DNA from: Bacteroidales bacterium
GTDB lineage: Bacteria; Bacteroidota; Bacteroidia; Bacteroidales; VadinHA17
Reading direction: 5' to 3'
Assembly: GCA_011620595.1 (NCBI GenBank)
Contig: WOYX01000019.1
Span: 56,809 to 108,918 of the forward strand
DNA length: 52,110 nucleotides
Below are positions 37,702-46,610 of the stretch, in pieces. Within the stretch, counting starts at the first letter, position 1, and each line of letters begins with the position of its first letter. Under the pieces are notes generated by a model, which searched no databases, was not told the DNA's origin, and saw only the letters and a program-made list of their open reading frames with translations. The position numbers and the translations under genes were made by a program.

Positions 37702-37893
37702 CTACTCCTCCTCCTGCTGCAGTTGCTGAACATAGATGGCCTTCTTTATCTCTTCCCTGCGGCGGACCGAGGGTTTGATGAAAGCCTGGCGCGACCTGAG
37801 CTCACGGATAACACCCGTCTTTTCAAATTTCCTCTTGAATTTCTTCAGTGCCCTGTCAATGTTCTCGCCTTCTTTTACCGGTACTATAATCAT
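37702..37893 (-). CDS. rpsU: 30S ribosomal protein S21
   Basis: 63 residues: VPVKEGENIDRALKKFKRKF then a basic C-terminal tail with a Gln/Glu-rich end. It belongs to the small subunit near the anti-Shine-Dalgarno region. First gene of the operon, behind a consensus promoter, 52 bp before xerC. Confidence 0.97.
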   Translation of the reverse strand: MIIVPVKEGENIDRALKKFKRKFEKTGVIRELRSRQAFIKPSVRRREEIKKAIYVQQLQQEEE

Positions 37894-37922
37894 AATTTAA
37901 CTTTAGTGTTAAAAACGAGCCG

Positions 37923-37953
37923 CAAAATTAATATCTATCCAAATCATTTCAAA
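37923..37953 (-). promoter_or_regulatory. Promoter of rpsU-xerC-hpf
   Basis: On the minus strand TTTG (37950-37953), 19 bp, TAATTTTG (37923-37930): a full match to the phylum consensus, 30 bp before the rpsU ATG. It overlaps the last codons of the upstream helix-hairpin-helix gene (stop at 37944). Confidence 0.82.
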
Positions 37954-39017
37954 ACTTTTGACAAAATAAATTCATAATCCTCTCCGGTGACCTCTTCCGG
38001 GGGTCTTACATATGGTGCCAGTCGCTCAGCCTGCAGGGGTGATATGACTTTCCCTTCAACCAGGCTGCCAAGGGTCAGGGGTGCCTCTGCCAGCGACCGG
38101 TAGGCTGTTATGAGCCTTGCCGTCTCGTGTCCGACATATGGATGGCGGGCCAGGGAGCCGAAGGAGGCGCTGTCGAGCAGAAGTGGCCTCACCGCCTCAA
38201 AGGTGAGGGTTACCCTTCCTGACACCATCCTGACAACCGTGCTGTCTATACCGTAGACCTCTCCGAGCTGCTCCCTGGCGACAAAACCTCCGAGAAGAGC
38301 GCGGTATCTGATGATCCTCTCCGACAGCACCGGACCTATCCCCGGCAGCTGCTCGAGCTCCGCGGCGGTGCAGATGTTAAGGTCAATCATCGGACTCTCG
38401 CTGCCGTAATCAGGGTCAGCATTGCCTGTCGCACGATCATCAGCCGTACCGGCATTCCTTCCTGCCGGGCCTGCCGCCGGACGATTCCCTGAACCCGATG
38501 CACCGTCAGCATAACTTGATGCCGGAATATCAGCGCTGCCGGGATACCGCTCACCACTGCCCGGCAGGGTTCGCTCTCCTGCTGCCGCGGCATCAGCCCT
38601 CTGTCTGCCATTAGCAATTACAATATATGGTATAAGCCGTGCAGCATCAGCTGAGTCAATACCGTAAACCCTGCCTATATCCTCCGGGCGGCGGAACCGT
38701 GCCCCGCTGTTCCGGTAGCTTACAAGGGTGGCAGCCTGCCGTTCCGTCAGGCCGAGTTGCAGGAGCTCATCATATGATGCGGCGTTAGGATCGAAGGTGA
38801 AAAGCTCCGGCAGAATCCTGTCCGCATTGGCACCTCCGGACTCTGCAGTGACAGCCTCAGACGTCTCATCACTCACCTCACCCCTCTCCGGCACCCGGAA
38901 GGCAACAAACCTGAAGATTAACAGCAGGATAAGAAGAACAGAGAGCAGGTACGTACCTCTCCTCTCCCGCCGGTCATGGCCAAACAGCCCGGAAACAGTC
39001 TTTCTGAATGACTTCAC
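37944..39017 (-). CDS. Membrane-anchored helix-hairpin-helix (ComEA-like) protein
   Basis: 357 residues. A basic N-terminus and one membrane helix (YLLSVLLILLLIFRFVAFRV, residues about 24-43) are followed by several HhH modules: FDPNAASYDELLQLGLTERQ with TLVSYR (about 75-100), IDLNICTAAELEQLPGIGPV with LSERIIRYR (about 210-238), and a third-fourth pair near the C-terminus. The linker between modules 1 and 2 is Gly/Ala/Ser-rich and low complexity. ComEA-like proteins bind DNA non-specifically; in competence they pull DNA through the envelope. No comEC is adjacent, so competence is only a possibility. The start codon appears to be GTG (39015-39017); no in-frame ATG precedes the membrane helix. 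Confidence 0.82.
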   Translation of the reverse strand: MKSFRKTVSGLFGHDRRERRGTYLLSVLLILLLIFRFVAFRVPERGEVSDETSEAVTAESGGANADRILPELFTFDPNAASYDELLQLGLTERQAATLVSYRNSGARFRRPEDIGRVYGIDSADAARLIPYIVIANGRQRADAAAAGERTLPGSGERYPGSADIPASSYADGASGSGNRPAAGPAGRNAGTADDRATGNADPDYGSESPMIDLNICTAAELEQLPGIGPVLSERIIRYRALLGGFVAREQLGEVYGIDSTVVRMVSGRVTLTFEAVRPLLLDSASFGSLARHPYVGHETARLITAYRSLAEAPLTLGSLVEGKVISPLQAERLAPYVRPPEEVTGEDYEFILSKVLK

Positions 39018-39090
39018 CTGTTGTAATACAGCAAGAACAGAGGAAAGATAGGCAAAAAACTGAAGCCAGTCAAGGGTCAGTTCTGTCCAC

Positions 39091-39159
39091 AGTCTTCAGT
39101 CGGCAGTTGGCAGTCGTGACTTTTGACCAAAGACTGAAGACTGCTGACTGCTGACTTCA
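39091..39159 (-). repeat. Heptamer array with inverted arms directly after the tamL stop
   Basis: Plus strand: AGTCTTC-AGTCGGC-AGTTGGC-AGTCGTG (39091-39118), then GACCAAA-GACTGAA-GACTGCT-GACTGCT-GACTTCA (39125-39159), all in a 7-bp register. The second group is the reverse-complement type of the first, so the block can fold back. The tamL stop codon (39157-39159) forms the edge of the array. Confidence 0.7.
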
Positions 39160-41517
39160 GAAAGGATATCCTATTCCGATGACTATCGAGACATCATCCC
39201 GGGCATTGAACGGCCTGTTGAGGGGTATCCATTTTGATCCTTCGGAGTATTGGGGGTCACGCAGTTTAAGGCCCAGGTCCGTTCTCAGCAGCAGGAACTT
39301 GAGGTCAAACCTCAGTCCGAAGCCTGTTCCCACGGCTATCTCATCGGTGAAGGTACTTATCCTGAACCGGCTCCCGGGTCTGTCATCATCCTGCCTGACA
39401 GTCCAGATATTACCCGCATCAAGAAAGAGTGCGCCCTCAAGTATCCAGAAGAGCCTGAACCGGAATTCGGCGTTGGCCACCAGCTTCATATCAGCTGTCT
39501 GGTTTATGAACGGGCTATCGGGAATCACATAGGATCCCGGACCCAGTGCCCTGACCACCCATGCCCTGATATCATTGGCGCCGCCACAAAAATACTGCTC
39601 CTCGAAAGGCAATACTTGTGAATTACCGTACGGCAATCCCACGCCTGCAAAAAACCTGCACACAAAGCTGCTCTGCTCATTGATCCTGAAATGGTAGCTG
39701 GCATCGGCCTCTCCTTTCAGGAATTGTGCGAAGGGCTGGCGGAAGAGGTGGTAAGTGCCATCCTCCTGCTGTCCGGCACCGACAGCCTTGTACCCCAGGT
39801 TCAGGAGGTTGCCTGCCGCATCAAAGCCCAGCCTGATATTCCAGTAATCCCTTGATTTCTTAATTATCTGGTTGTTGAAAACAAAGTCGAATCTCCCGCC
39901 CATAATGGTGACATCACGGTAAGAGTATGCCAGGTATGACATCTCATCAATGACAGCCTGAAACTCCGGATCCACATAGTGCAACTTCACGACATTGAAT
40001 GAGAGAGGGTTCAGGTTGAACCTGGTGAACTTGTTGCCACTCCAGTTGTAACCCAGTGATATGTTGGCAACCGAACGTGCATAGATAGGCAGCTTCTGAT
40101 AGTTGAATCCGGCCTGTATAACCGTCCCGGGGTCATGCTTCCTGATGAAGTTCTCTCCTCCCTGAAACGGGCTCAGGACCCTGGGCAGCCGGAGGATGGC
40201 CTCGAGGCCGTACTGCTCGGTATTCTTGAAGCCTTTTACATCTTCGGTGAGAGTCTCATATGCCCCCTTTAGCTTCATGCTGAACAGCTCTGCCCCACGG
40301 AAGAGACTCTTGTTCTGATAAACCAGGTTCACTGCCCCTCCCAGGTTGCCTCCGGAGTGAGTGCCCTCAAGCTCTACGCTGAACGACTGCCTCTGCATGG
40401 GGGTCAGCTGTATGATACAGTCGAGCACTCCTTCATCTCGCCACCCTTCCGTCAGGCTCCCGGCTTCACTGTATGAGATGTTCACCAGCCTGTGGTTCTT
40501 AAGATCGGCAAGGTGGGCCTCGGTCTGCTCTGTATTGGTGACACTGAAGAGAGTGCCGGGCAACACGTACATCGATTGCGTTATAACCTCATGCTTGACC
40601 ATACTCCTTCCCGGCGGCTCAATGAAATAGATTCCTCTGTGGAAAGTCGTATCAAAGGACATGGTATAACGCTCACCTTCCGTGAGCGCCAGCCGTGGGT
40701 CAAAGGAGGGATAGACGTATACATCACCTACACGGTACATCCTGTGGTTGCTGTAGGATGGTCTTCCCCGGCTGTCGGTCGTCGACCGTGGAGTGACAAC
40801 ATAGTTTACGATAACCTGGTGGCTCATCAGTGCACTGTCGATCCGGAAATAGATGTTCTCCGTCGAGAAGGTATAGAATCCGATGTCCCTGACAAAGCGT
40901 TCCAGTCTCTTCCTCTCCTTCTGCAGCAGGTCTACATCATAGAGCATACCCCTTTCAATGAGGCAGTTGACAGTATCGCTCAGCACAAGACTCCGTAGCA
41001 GCGTATCCTGGATTTCGTATTTTATGTCCTTGATGGTATAGGGACGGCCAGGCTCTATCATATAGATTACCTCAGCCTCCTTTCCCTTTATCCTTATGCT
41101 GTCAGCCACACCGGCATTAAAGAAACCCTTTGAGCGCAGATAGCTTTCCAGCTGTCCTGCCGACCTCTCCGCTGCAGCGGGGTCGAAGATCACGGGCTCC
41201 TCACCAATACGTCTCAGCCAGCCGTGAGGCCACTTCTCCTTTTCCGGGTTTGAAAGGTTATAAAGCCCGAGATAGAACCGTACTCCGAGGATCTTCTTGT
41301 TGGGCTGCTGCCTGATATAGGGTTTCAGGGCACGCTTATCGACCCTGGCAGGCAGCGGATCAACCTGTTCCTGCACCTGCAGCTCACTCCGACTGAGAAG
41401 CATCTCACCGCCCGGAACATATTTTGTGGGATTGCACGAGGCAGCCGTGAAAATTACGCCCGTCAGCATAAGGAGTTTGGGCAGGGTAATTTTTATATTT
41501 GTCCTCTGATGATCCAC
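39157..41517 (-). CDS. tamL: BamA/TamA-family outer membrane protein, TamL-like lipoprotein
   Basis: 786 residues. The N-terminus is a lipoprotein signal (TLPKLLMLTGVIFTAASC, Cys28). POTRA-like repeats fill the first half, e.g. YLRSKGFFNAGVADSIRIKG and FVRDIGFYTFSTENIYFRID. The second half is a 16-strand-type barrel with aromatic strand ends. It includes the Omp85 signature region around PFEEQYFCGGANDIRAWVVR and ends VSIVIGIGYPF. In Bacteroidota a lipidated TamA homologue (TamL) works with TamB in outer-membrane biogenesis. No tamB is in view on either side. The start is GTG (41515-41517): the next ATG would cut off the n-region of the signal peptide, and the promoter start point lies about 16 bp upstream. 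Confidence 0.88.
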   Translation of the reverse strand: MDHQRTNIKITLPKLLMLTGVIFTAASCNPTKYVPGGEMLLSRSELQVQEQVDPLPARVDKRALKPYIRQQPNKKILGVRFYLGLYNLSNPEKEKWPHGWLRRIGEEPVIFDPAAAERSAGQLESYLRSKGFFNAGVADSIRIKGKEAEVIYMIEPGRPYTIKDIKYEIQDTLLRSLVLSDTVNCLIERGMLYDVDLLQKERKRLERFVRDIGFYTFSTENIYFRIDSALMSHQVIVNYVVTPRSTTDSRGRPSYSNHRMYRVGDVYVYPSFDPRLALTEGERYTMSFDTTFHRGIYFIEPPGRSMVKHEVITQSMYVLPGTLFSVTNTEQTEAHLADLKNHRLVNISYSEAGSLTEGWRDEGVLDCIIQLTPMQRQSFSVELEGTHSGGNLGGAVNLVYQNKSLFRGAELFSMKLKGAYETLTEDVKGFKNTEQYGLEAILRLPRVLSPFQGGENFIRKHDPGTVIQAGFNYQKLPIYARSVANISLGYNWSGNKFTRFNLNPLSFNVVKLHYVDPEFQAVIDEMSYLAYSYRDVTIMGGRFDFVFNNQIIKKSRDYWNIRLGFDAAGNLLNLGYKAVGAGQQEDGTYHLFRQPFAQFLKGEADASYHFRINEQSSFVCRFFAGVGLPYGNSQVLPFEEQYFCGGANDIRAWVVRALGPGSYVIPDSPFINQTADMKLVANAEFRFRLFWILEGALFLDAGNIWTVRQDDDRPGSRFRISTFTDEIAVGTGFGLRFDLKFLLLRTDLGLKLRDPQYSEGSKWIPLNRPFNARDDVSIVIGIGYPF

Positions 41518-41539
41518 CTTAACGGAAAAATAGCGAAAG

Positions 41540-41569
41540 CAAATATACCATTATAAATATTATCTTCAA
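41540..41569 (-). promoter_or_regulatory. Promoter of tamL
   Basis: On the minus strand TTG (41567-41569), 19 bp, TATATTTG (41540-41547), a perfect -7 box. The -33 box ends 10 bp before the divergent RNA methyltransferase ATG. Confidence 0.8.
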
Positions 41570-41579
41570 TTACTGAACA

Positions 41580-42356
41580 ATGCCCGCGACGATCACCAAA
41601 AGACACGTAAAAATGATACTTTCGCTTCAGAAACGAAAGTTCAGGGAGGAGCACGCGATGTTTGTCATCGAGGGCGACAAGCTGGTCCGTGAGTACATCC
41701 TGGCAGGCAACAGGGTGGCGCTGCTTGCCGGCAAGCCTGAATGGATCGACGGAGAGCCGGAGACTGTCACCTCCGGCGCCGATGAGATTGTGACCGTCAG
41801 TTACGATGATCTCAGGCGTATCAGCTCGCTGAGGACTCCCCATAACGTGCTGGCTCTGGCTCCCATGACCGTGGGCCGCTGGTCAGATGACCTGACAGCG
41901 GGAAAGCTGACCCTGGCTCTGGAGTGCGTGCAGGACCCCGGCAACCTTGGAACCATCATTCGTATTGCAGCCTGGTTCGGCATCGGAAACATCATCTGTT
42001 CACCCGACAGCGTAGACTTTTACAATCCCAAGGTGATACAGGCCACCATGGGTGCCTTCATGCACGTCAGCGTATGGTACCGGCCGCTTGAAGAACTACT
42101 GGAGAAGGCAGTTGGTGAAGGCATCAAGGTATACGGCGCCACCACCGGCGGCAGCAATATTTATGACAGCCCCCTCGGCAGTGAGGGTATCATACTGCTC
42201 GGAAATGAGTCAAAGGGTATCTCACATGATCTGTTGAGGCATGTCACAGAGCGAATTGCCATCCCTGGGCCTGAACGGCCCCTGGCAGGACTGGAGTCAT
42301 TGAATGTCAGCATGGCTGCTGCTATTATCTGCTCGGAATTTGCCAGGAGAAAATAA
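41580..42356 (+). CDS. TrmH/SpoU-family RNA 2'-O-ribose methyltransferase
   Basis: 258 residues. An N-terminal substrate-binding domain (FVIEGDKLVREYIL, residues about 24-37) is followed by the SPOUT knot domain. The three motifs are LECVQDPGNLGTIIRIAAWF, IILLGNESKGI and IPGPERPLAGLESLNVSMAA, which carry the AdoMet pocket and the catalytic Arg/Asn. It methylates a ribose in rRNA or tRNA; the site is not evident. It is divergent from tamL with 62 bp between starts, and is followed by a heptamer repeat 10 bp after the stop. Confidence 0.92.
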   Translation: MPATITKRHVKMILSLQKRKFREEHAMFVIEGDKLVREYILAGNRVALLAGKPEWIDGEPETVTSGADEIVTVSYDDLRRISSLRTPHNVLALAPMTVGRWSDDLTAGKLTLALECVQDPGNLGTIIRIAAWFGIGNIICSPDSVDFYNPKVIQATMGAFMHVSVWYRPLEELLEKAVGEGIKVYGATTGGSNIYDSPLGSEGIILLGNESKGISHDLLRHVTERIAIPGPERPLAGLESLNVSMAAAIICSEFARRK

Positions 42357-42365
42357 GGGATGTAC

Positions 42366-42405
42366 AATTTGCGATTTGCAATTTGCAATTTGCAATTTGC
42401 GATTG
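42366..42405 (+). repeat. Heptamer array (AATTTGC/GATTTGC)
   Basis: Five exact heptamers, AATTTGC-GATTTGC-AATTTGC-AATTTGC-AATTTGC (42366-42400), and a sixth partial GATTG. It begins 9 bp after the RNA methyltransferase stop codon. Confidence 0.92.
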
Positions 42406-42411
42406 TCTCCG

Positions 42412-42468
42412 GCCGCCGAAGCCTTCTTCGAGCTCCGCAGCTTAAGCGAAGGAGGTGGCGAAGGTGGC
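42412..42468 (+). repeat. 57-bp interspersed repeat, copy A
   Basis: Identical over 57 bp to 47742-47798. The flank before it is also similar (GATTGTCTCCG against GACTGCCTCCA). Inside are nested dyads (CTTCG/CGAAG and AGCT/AGCT round a CCGC loop) and end motifs GCCGCC/GGTGGC, so it can fold into a hairpin. It lies in a convergent intergenic gap. Confidence 0.9.
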
Positions 42469-42476
42469 TGAGTGTT

Positions 42477-42499
42477 GACTGAAGACCGAAGACTGCCTA
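42477..42499 (-). repeat. Heptamers adjoining the FAD oxidoreductase stop
   Basis: GACTGAA-GACCGAA-GACTGCC (42477-42497) in a 7-bp register, ending in the stop codon of the minus-strand oxidoreductase (42497-42499). Same family as the array behind tamL. Confidence 0.6.
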
Positions 42500-44038
42500 C
42501 AGCCTCCTGCCTCTTATCTGAGCAACCAGCATTCCGTCAACGGCAGAGGAGACGATACCGCCGGCATAGCCGGATCCTTCGCCTGCGGGATATAAACCTC
42601 TGATATTAACGGCATTGAGCAGCACGGGATCACGAATGATCCTGACCGGCGATGAGGTACGCGACTCAACTGCCGCCACCAACGCCTCATTGGTTACATA
42701 TCCCTTCATTCTCCTGCCGAATTCCGCCAGTCCGTACCGCAGCCTGCTGACAAGCTCTTCCGGCATCCACTCATGAAGGGGCGACGGTGTCAGTCCCGGG
42801 AAGTAGGATGACGCCGGCAATGTGGAAGAGGCCTTTCCTTCGATAAAGTCTGCGAGCCTCTGTGCCGGAGCCCGCTGTGTCATGCCTCCCTCCTTCCACG
42901 CCATCGTTTCAAGGGATGCCTGGTAATCCATGCCTGCCAGTGGTCCGCTGCCATATCTCATAGCATCCTCCTCGTCTATCCCGGTTACCACCCCGCTGTT
43001 GGCCCACCGGGAGTTGCGGCCTGAAGGCGACATGCCGTTCACCACCACCTCGCCGGGTGAGGTTGCTGACGGTACCATGAATCCTCCCGGGCACATGCAG
43101 AACGACCATACGCCGCGGCCATCGGGCGACTGCACCGCCAGATTGTATGCCGCTGCAGGAAGATACTCACCCCGCGAACTGCCGTGATACTGTATCCTGT
43201 CAATCAGCTCCTGCGGGTGTTCCGCCCTCACACCCATGGCAAATGGTTTGAAGGCCAGCTGCACTCCTGCCGCCTGCAGGATGCTGAACATATCCCTTGC
43301 CGAGTGGCCTGTTGCCACAATCAGGTCGGAGGCTCTGATCACCTCGTTGTCGTTGACCACCACTCCCCTGAAGTTTCCTCTCTCAATAACAAGGTCACTT
43401 ATCCGGCTGCCGAAGAGAACCTCGCCTCCCGCATCGGTGATGCTCTTTCGAATGGCTGTGATGATGCCCGGGAGCCTGTCCGTGCCGAGATGAGGATGAG
43501 CTTCGTATAGAATTGCCGGGTCAGCGCCGTGAAGCACCAGCAGCTCGAGCACCCGGCGGTTGTCGCCTCTCTTTTTTGATCTTGTGTAGAGCTTACCGTC
43601 GGAGAAGGTTCCGGCACCACCCTCGCCGAAGCAGTAATTTGAATCAGGGTTCACAATGTGCTTTCGGCTGATGGCTGCAACATCCCTCTTCCGTTCGCTG
43701 ACCGCCCTGCCCCGCTCAAGTATCACAGGTTTGAATCCCAGCTCTATAAGCCGCAACGCAGCGAAAAGCCCGGCCGGTCCGGCGCCGGCAATGAGTACCT
43801 CGGGCGATCGGGTTACATCTTTGATACTGAGAGGCTCAATTTCCGGCACAGGCTCATCAGCTGCCATGACCTGTACCGTCAGGCTGACCTTTATGTCAGG
43901 CTTGCGGGCATCAACGGAACGCCTCGTCACACGGTAAGAGAGGTCACTGCGCCCAACCTTCCGCTCCAGGTACTTTTTCAGGGCCTCCTCATCAAAGGCA
44001 GTCTGAGGAGGCAACACCAAAGCATACTCCTGAGGCAT
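42497..44038 (-). CDS. FAD-dependent oxidoreductase of the COG2509 type
   Basis: 513 residues. An N-terminal alpha/beta domain of about 85 residues precedes the dinucleotide-binding motif VLIAGAGPAGLFAALRLIE (residues about 86-104). Further family signs: FGEGGAGTFSDGKLYTRSKK (about 147-166), a second NAD/FAD contact LIVATGHSARDMF, CMCPGGFMVPSATSPGEVVV, and the C-terminal FAD motif GLYPAGEGSGYAGGIVSSAV. This is a widespread family of uncharacterised dehydrogenases; the substrate is unknown. It starts 2 bp after porT, and therefore belongs to the ubiE-porT transcript. Confidence 0.9.
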   Translation of the reverse strand: MPQEYALVLPPQTAFDEEALKKYLERKVGRSDLSYRVTRRSVDARKPDIKVSLTVQVMAADEPVPEIEPLSIKDVTRSPEVLIAGAGPAGLFAALRLIELGFKPVILERGRAVSERKRDVAAISRKHIVNPDSNYCFGEGGAGTFSDGKLYTRSKKRGDNRRVLELLVLHGADPAILYEAHPHLGTDRLPGIITAIRKSITDAGGEVLFGSRISDLVIERGNFRGVVVNDNEVIRASDLIVATGHSARDMFSILQAAGVQLAFKPFAMGVRAEHPQELIDRIQYHGSSRGEYLPAAAYNLAVQSPDGRGVWSFCMCPGGFMVPSATSPGEVVVNGMSPSGRNSRWANSGVVTGIDEEDAMRYGSGPLAGMDYQASLETMAWKEGGMTQRAPAQRLADFIEGKASSTLPASSYFPGLTPSPLHEWMPEELVSRLRYGLAEFGRRMKGYVTNEALVAAVESRTSSPVRIIRDPVLLNAVNIRGLYPAGEGSGYAGGIVSSAVDGMLVAQIRGRRL

Positions 44039-44040
44039 GG

Positions 44041-44775
44041 CTACTCAAAATGGAAAGAGAGGACCCACATCTGCGACCTGAGTGAACTGATCGAATTGGC
44101 ATAGTCAGGATAGCCCGGTGCCGGCTCATGAACCAGCACGTCACGCAGCCCGTTTGACATCTTTGCCTCAACGGTCAGCTTGAAATAGGGAAGGTAGAAG
44201 TCGATGCCTGCCCCCACCTCATAATAGAGGTCAGCTCTTTTGAGCCTTAGATATACAGGCCTCTCATCATCATACTCCTTCTTCCCCGCGAGGTCATACC
44301 TGAAGTTCAATCCACCTATAAGGTAGGGTCGTGAGTTGTTCAGCCTCATCCCCTTTGCTTTCAGCAAAAGGGGAAACTCCAGAAATGATGACTCCAGCAC
44401 CTGCGGCTCACCAAACTTTTTTACCAGTGAGATGTCGAGAGAGTCGTAGAAGGCGTAGAAATTGATATTCCTCTGCCCGAAAGAGACCCCCGGCAGGAAC
44501 CTGATGTCAAGATATGTTGCCGGCCTGAAATCCGTTACTATCTGTATATTGATACCCGGCTTGACGGCCATAACCTCTGCCTTTAAAATTTCCCCGTCAT
44601 TCGTCCGAAATTCGTCAGCCATCACTACCCTGAAATCCATGGCATTCATGCCCATGCTGAACCCGAAATGCAGAAGCCTCTCGTCATAGTTCGAATCATT
44701 CTTTGGCTTCGCCTTCTGCGCCGTCAGCAAGACCGGGATCAGAAGTAAAAGGAGTATGGTAATTTTCTTGTGCAC
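44041..44775 (-). CDS. porT: PorT-family outer membrane beta-barrel protein
   Basis: 244 residues, the length of P. gingivalis PorT. A signal peptide (MHKKITILLLLLIPVLLTAQ) is followed by about eight amphipathic strands and an aromatic C-terminus (MWVLSFHFE). PorT is needed for type IX secretion in Bacteroidota that have the system. The neighbour pair ubiE-porT is conserved in the phylum, which supports the name. No other type IX gene is in the window. The start is GTG (44773-44775); no in-frame ATG fits. It is 62 bp after ubiE. Confidence 0.85.
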   Translation of the reverse strand: MHKKITILLLLLIPVLLTAQKAKPKNDSNYDERLLHFGFSMGMNAMDFRVVMADEFRTNDGEILKAEVMAVKPGINIQIVTDFRPATYLDIRFLPGVSFGQRNINFYAFYDSLDISLVKKFGEPQVLESSFLEFPLLLKAKGMRLNNSRPYLIGGLNFRYDLAGKKEYDDERPVYLRLKRADLYYEVGAGIDFYLPYFKLTVEAKMSNGLRDVLVHEPAPGYPDYANSISSLRSQMWVLSFHFE

Positions 44776-44837
44776 TGCTATGAAGAGTCCTGATTAATAT
44801 TAACGGAAATAATTGGAATTATTGTGTCCTAAATTAT

Positions 44838-45563
44838 TTAGGTTCTGAATCCATAGTAAATACTTGCTATGCCGCCGGTCAGACGCTTCTGTCTTGTATT
44901 TTCAAACCCTGCCTCACGCAGCAGTTCCAGGAAAGCCTCATTGTCAGGAAATGTTGTCACCGACTCTGGCAGGTAGGAGTATGCGCCGGGGTCACCGGAG
45001 ACACTCCTTCCAATTCGGGGTAGGATTCTTCTGAAGTAGAACCCGTAAATCTGTTTCATCGGGAACCACGAAGGCTTTGAGAACTCTAGCACCATAACCA
45101 TTCCTCCGGGCCTGAGTACCCTATGCATCTCGCGAAGCCCGGTGACGGTCTCCTCAAAGTTGCGGACCCCGAAGGCTGACATTGCCACATCGAAGGTACC
45201 GTCGCTGAAATCCATGGAGAGCGAATCCCCACTTAGCATCTCAATCCTGCCGGCCAGTCCCAGCTTCTCAACCTTCCTCCGTCCTATTGCAAGCATCTCG
45301 TTGCTGATATCGATCCCGGTGATCTTCTCGGGAACAAGGTTCATGGCAGCGATGGCCAGGTCGCCGGTGCCGGTGGCCACATCAAGAATATGTGACGGGG
45401 CAACATAACGGCCTATCAGGCTTATTGCCCTTCGCCTCCAGCGCCTGTCGGTGCCCAGCGAAAGCATCCTGTTGAGAAGGTCATAGTGAGAGGAGATGGA
45501 ATCGAACATGGCCTCCACCTCATGCCTCGGACTTCTCCTTATCTGATCATTTTCCTGCATCAT
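44838..45563 (-). CDS. ubiE: Demethylmenaquinone methyltransferase (UbiE/MenG)
   Basis: 241 residues from the ATG at 45561-45563. An earlier TTG frame start overlaps the -7 promoter box and is rejected. It methylates demethylmenaquinone with AdoMet, the last step of menaquinone synthesis. Motif I is ILDVATGTGDLAIAAM, then GIDISNEML, and the UbiE-specific FDSISSHYDLLNRMLSLGTD at the N-terminus and YFRRILPRIGRSVSGDPGAY late in the protein. It heads the ubiE-porT-FAD-oxidoreductase operon. Confidence 0.95.
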   Translation of the reverse strand: MMQENDQIRRSPRHEVEAMFDSISSHYDLLNRMLSLGTDRRWRRRAISLIGRYVAPSHILDVATGTGDLAIAAMNLVPEKITGIDISNEMLAIGRRKVEKLGLAGRIEMLSGDSLSMDFSDGTFDVAMSAFGVRNFEETVTGLREMHRVLRPGGMVMVLEFSKPSWFPMKQIYGFYFRRILPRIGRSVSGDPGAYSYLPESVTTFPDNEAFLELLREAGFENTRQKRLTGGIASIYYGFRT

Positions 45564-45578
45564 TTTTCCGTTGCGGGC

Positions 45579-45586
45579 CAAAGATA
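45579..45586 (-). promoter_or_regulatory. -7 element of the ubiE operon
   Basis: On the minus strand TATCTTTG matches TAnnTTTG, 15 bp before the ubiE ATG. No TTTG is seen at 19-21 bp, so the -33 part is weak. Confidence 0.55.
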
Positions 45587-45629
45587 CCCCATAATATTTT
45601 TACATTTACGGGACAGAAACAGATATCAT

Positions 45630-46394
45630 ATGAAAAAGACAGTACTTATCACCGGTGCCACCTCGGGCATCGGAAGGGCTACAGCGGAGAGATTTGCAAA
45701 AGCATCATACAGGATAATTATTACCGGCAGGAGGAAGGAGAGGCTCGACGAGCTGGCCATGGAGCTTGCTGCCAGGTACGGAGTTGAGATCCTGCCCCTT
45801 GTCTTTGATGTACGCAGCAAGGCTGAGACAGAAAAGCATCTTCTTAACCTTCCCGCTGAATGGCGTGACATTGATATCCTCATCAACAATGCAGGGCTTG
45901 CGGTGGGTCTGGCCCATATCGACGAGGGTGATACCGATGACTGGGACCGGATGATAGACACCAATGTCAAGGGGCTGCTCTATGTCACCCGGGCTGTTGC
46001 TCCGGGCATGGTAAAGAGAGCCTCCGGACACATCATCAACATTGCATCAATAGCAGGCAAGGAGGTATATGAGAACGGAGGGGTCTACTGTGCCTCGAAG
46101 CATGCCGTTGATGCTCTCTCCAGGGGCATGCGCATCGATCTCCTGAAGCACGGCATCAAGGTTACGAACATTGCCCCGGGTATGGTTGAGACGGAGTTCT
46201 CGCTCGTGCGCTTCAAGGGCGACAGCACCCGGGCAGCTTCAGTCTATGAGGGTATAGATGCACTCAGGGCTGAGGATATTGCTGATGTAATCTTCTATTG
46301 TGCAACCCTTCCGGAACATGTTTGCATTAATGATCTGGTAATAACCCCCACCAGCCAGGCAAACGCAACCAACAGTGTCAGGAGAAGGAAGTAG
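45630..46394 (+). CDS. Short-chain dehydrogenase/reductase (SDR)
   Basis: 254 residues from the ATG at 45630 (MKKTVLITGATSGIGRATAE). An upstream open extension overlaps ubiE and is not used. NADP-type cofactor motif TGATSGIG (residues 8-15) with an Arg-rich strand end (TGRRKERL), then LINNAGLA, the catalytic Ser in HIINIASIAGKEVY, and Tyr-x-x-x-Lys in VYCASKHAVDALS. It belongs to the YdfG-like serine/3-hydroxy acid dehydrogenase group by overall look; substrate not known. A heptamer array starts 2 bp after the stop. Confidence 0.92.
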   Translation: MKKTVLITGATSGIGRATAERFAKASYRIIITGRRKERLDELAMELAARYGVEILPLVFDVRSKAETEKHLLNLPAEWRDIDILINNAGLAVGLAHIDEGDTDDWDRMIDTNVKGLLYVTRAVAPGMVKRASGHIINIASIAGKEVYENGGVYCASKHAVDALSRGMRIDLLKHGIKVTNIAPGMVETEFSLVRFKGDSTRAASVYEGIDALRAEDIADVIFYCATLPEHVCINDLVITPTSQANATNSVRRRK

Positions 46395-46396
46395 GG

Positions 46397-46610
46397 GATT
46401 TGCGATTTCAGATTTTCGATTGTCGATTTAATGAAATCGTAAATTACAACTCGGACATCTCAAATAGCCATAAATCGCGCATCGCAATTCGCACATCATA
46501 ATTCGCACATCGCAATTCGCGCACCGCAATTCGCAAATCATAATTCGCACACCGCAATTCGCGCATCGCAATTCGCAAATCGCAAATCGCAAATCAAAAA
46601 TCGCAAATCC
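46397..46610 (+). repeat. Large heptamer array between SDR and Ldh-family genes
   Basis: Left part 46397-46431: five GATTTNN heptamers (GATTTGC, GATTTCA, GATTTTC, GATTGTC, GATTTAA). Right part 46472-46604: exactly 19 heptamers plus a partial one, alternating AATTCGC with variants of AAATCGC (ACATCGC, GCACCGC, AAATCAT, ACACCGC, GCATCGC), which gives a 14-bp higher-order period. The right part has the reverse-complement orientation of the left (AAATCGC against GCGATTT). It ends 2 bp before the ATG of the next gene. Confidence 0.93.

Noticed and set aside
45564-45581. Upstream TTG start for ubiE adding six residues
   Set aside because: It would begin inside the TATCTTTG promoter box; the ATG at 45561-45563 fits the predicted transcript.
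46397-46610. Repeat array as a possible CRISPR
   Set aside because: The units are 7 bp without spacers, and there are no cas genes in the window.
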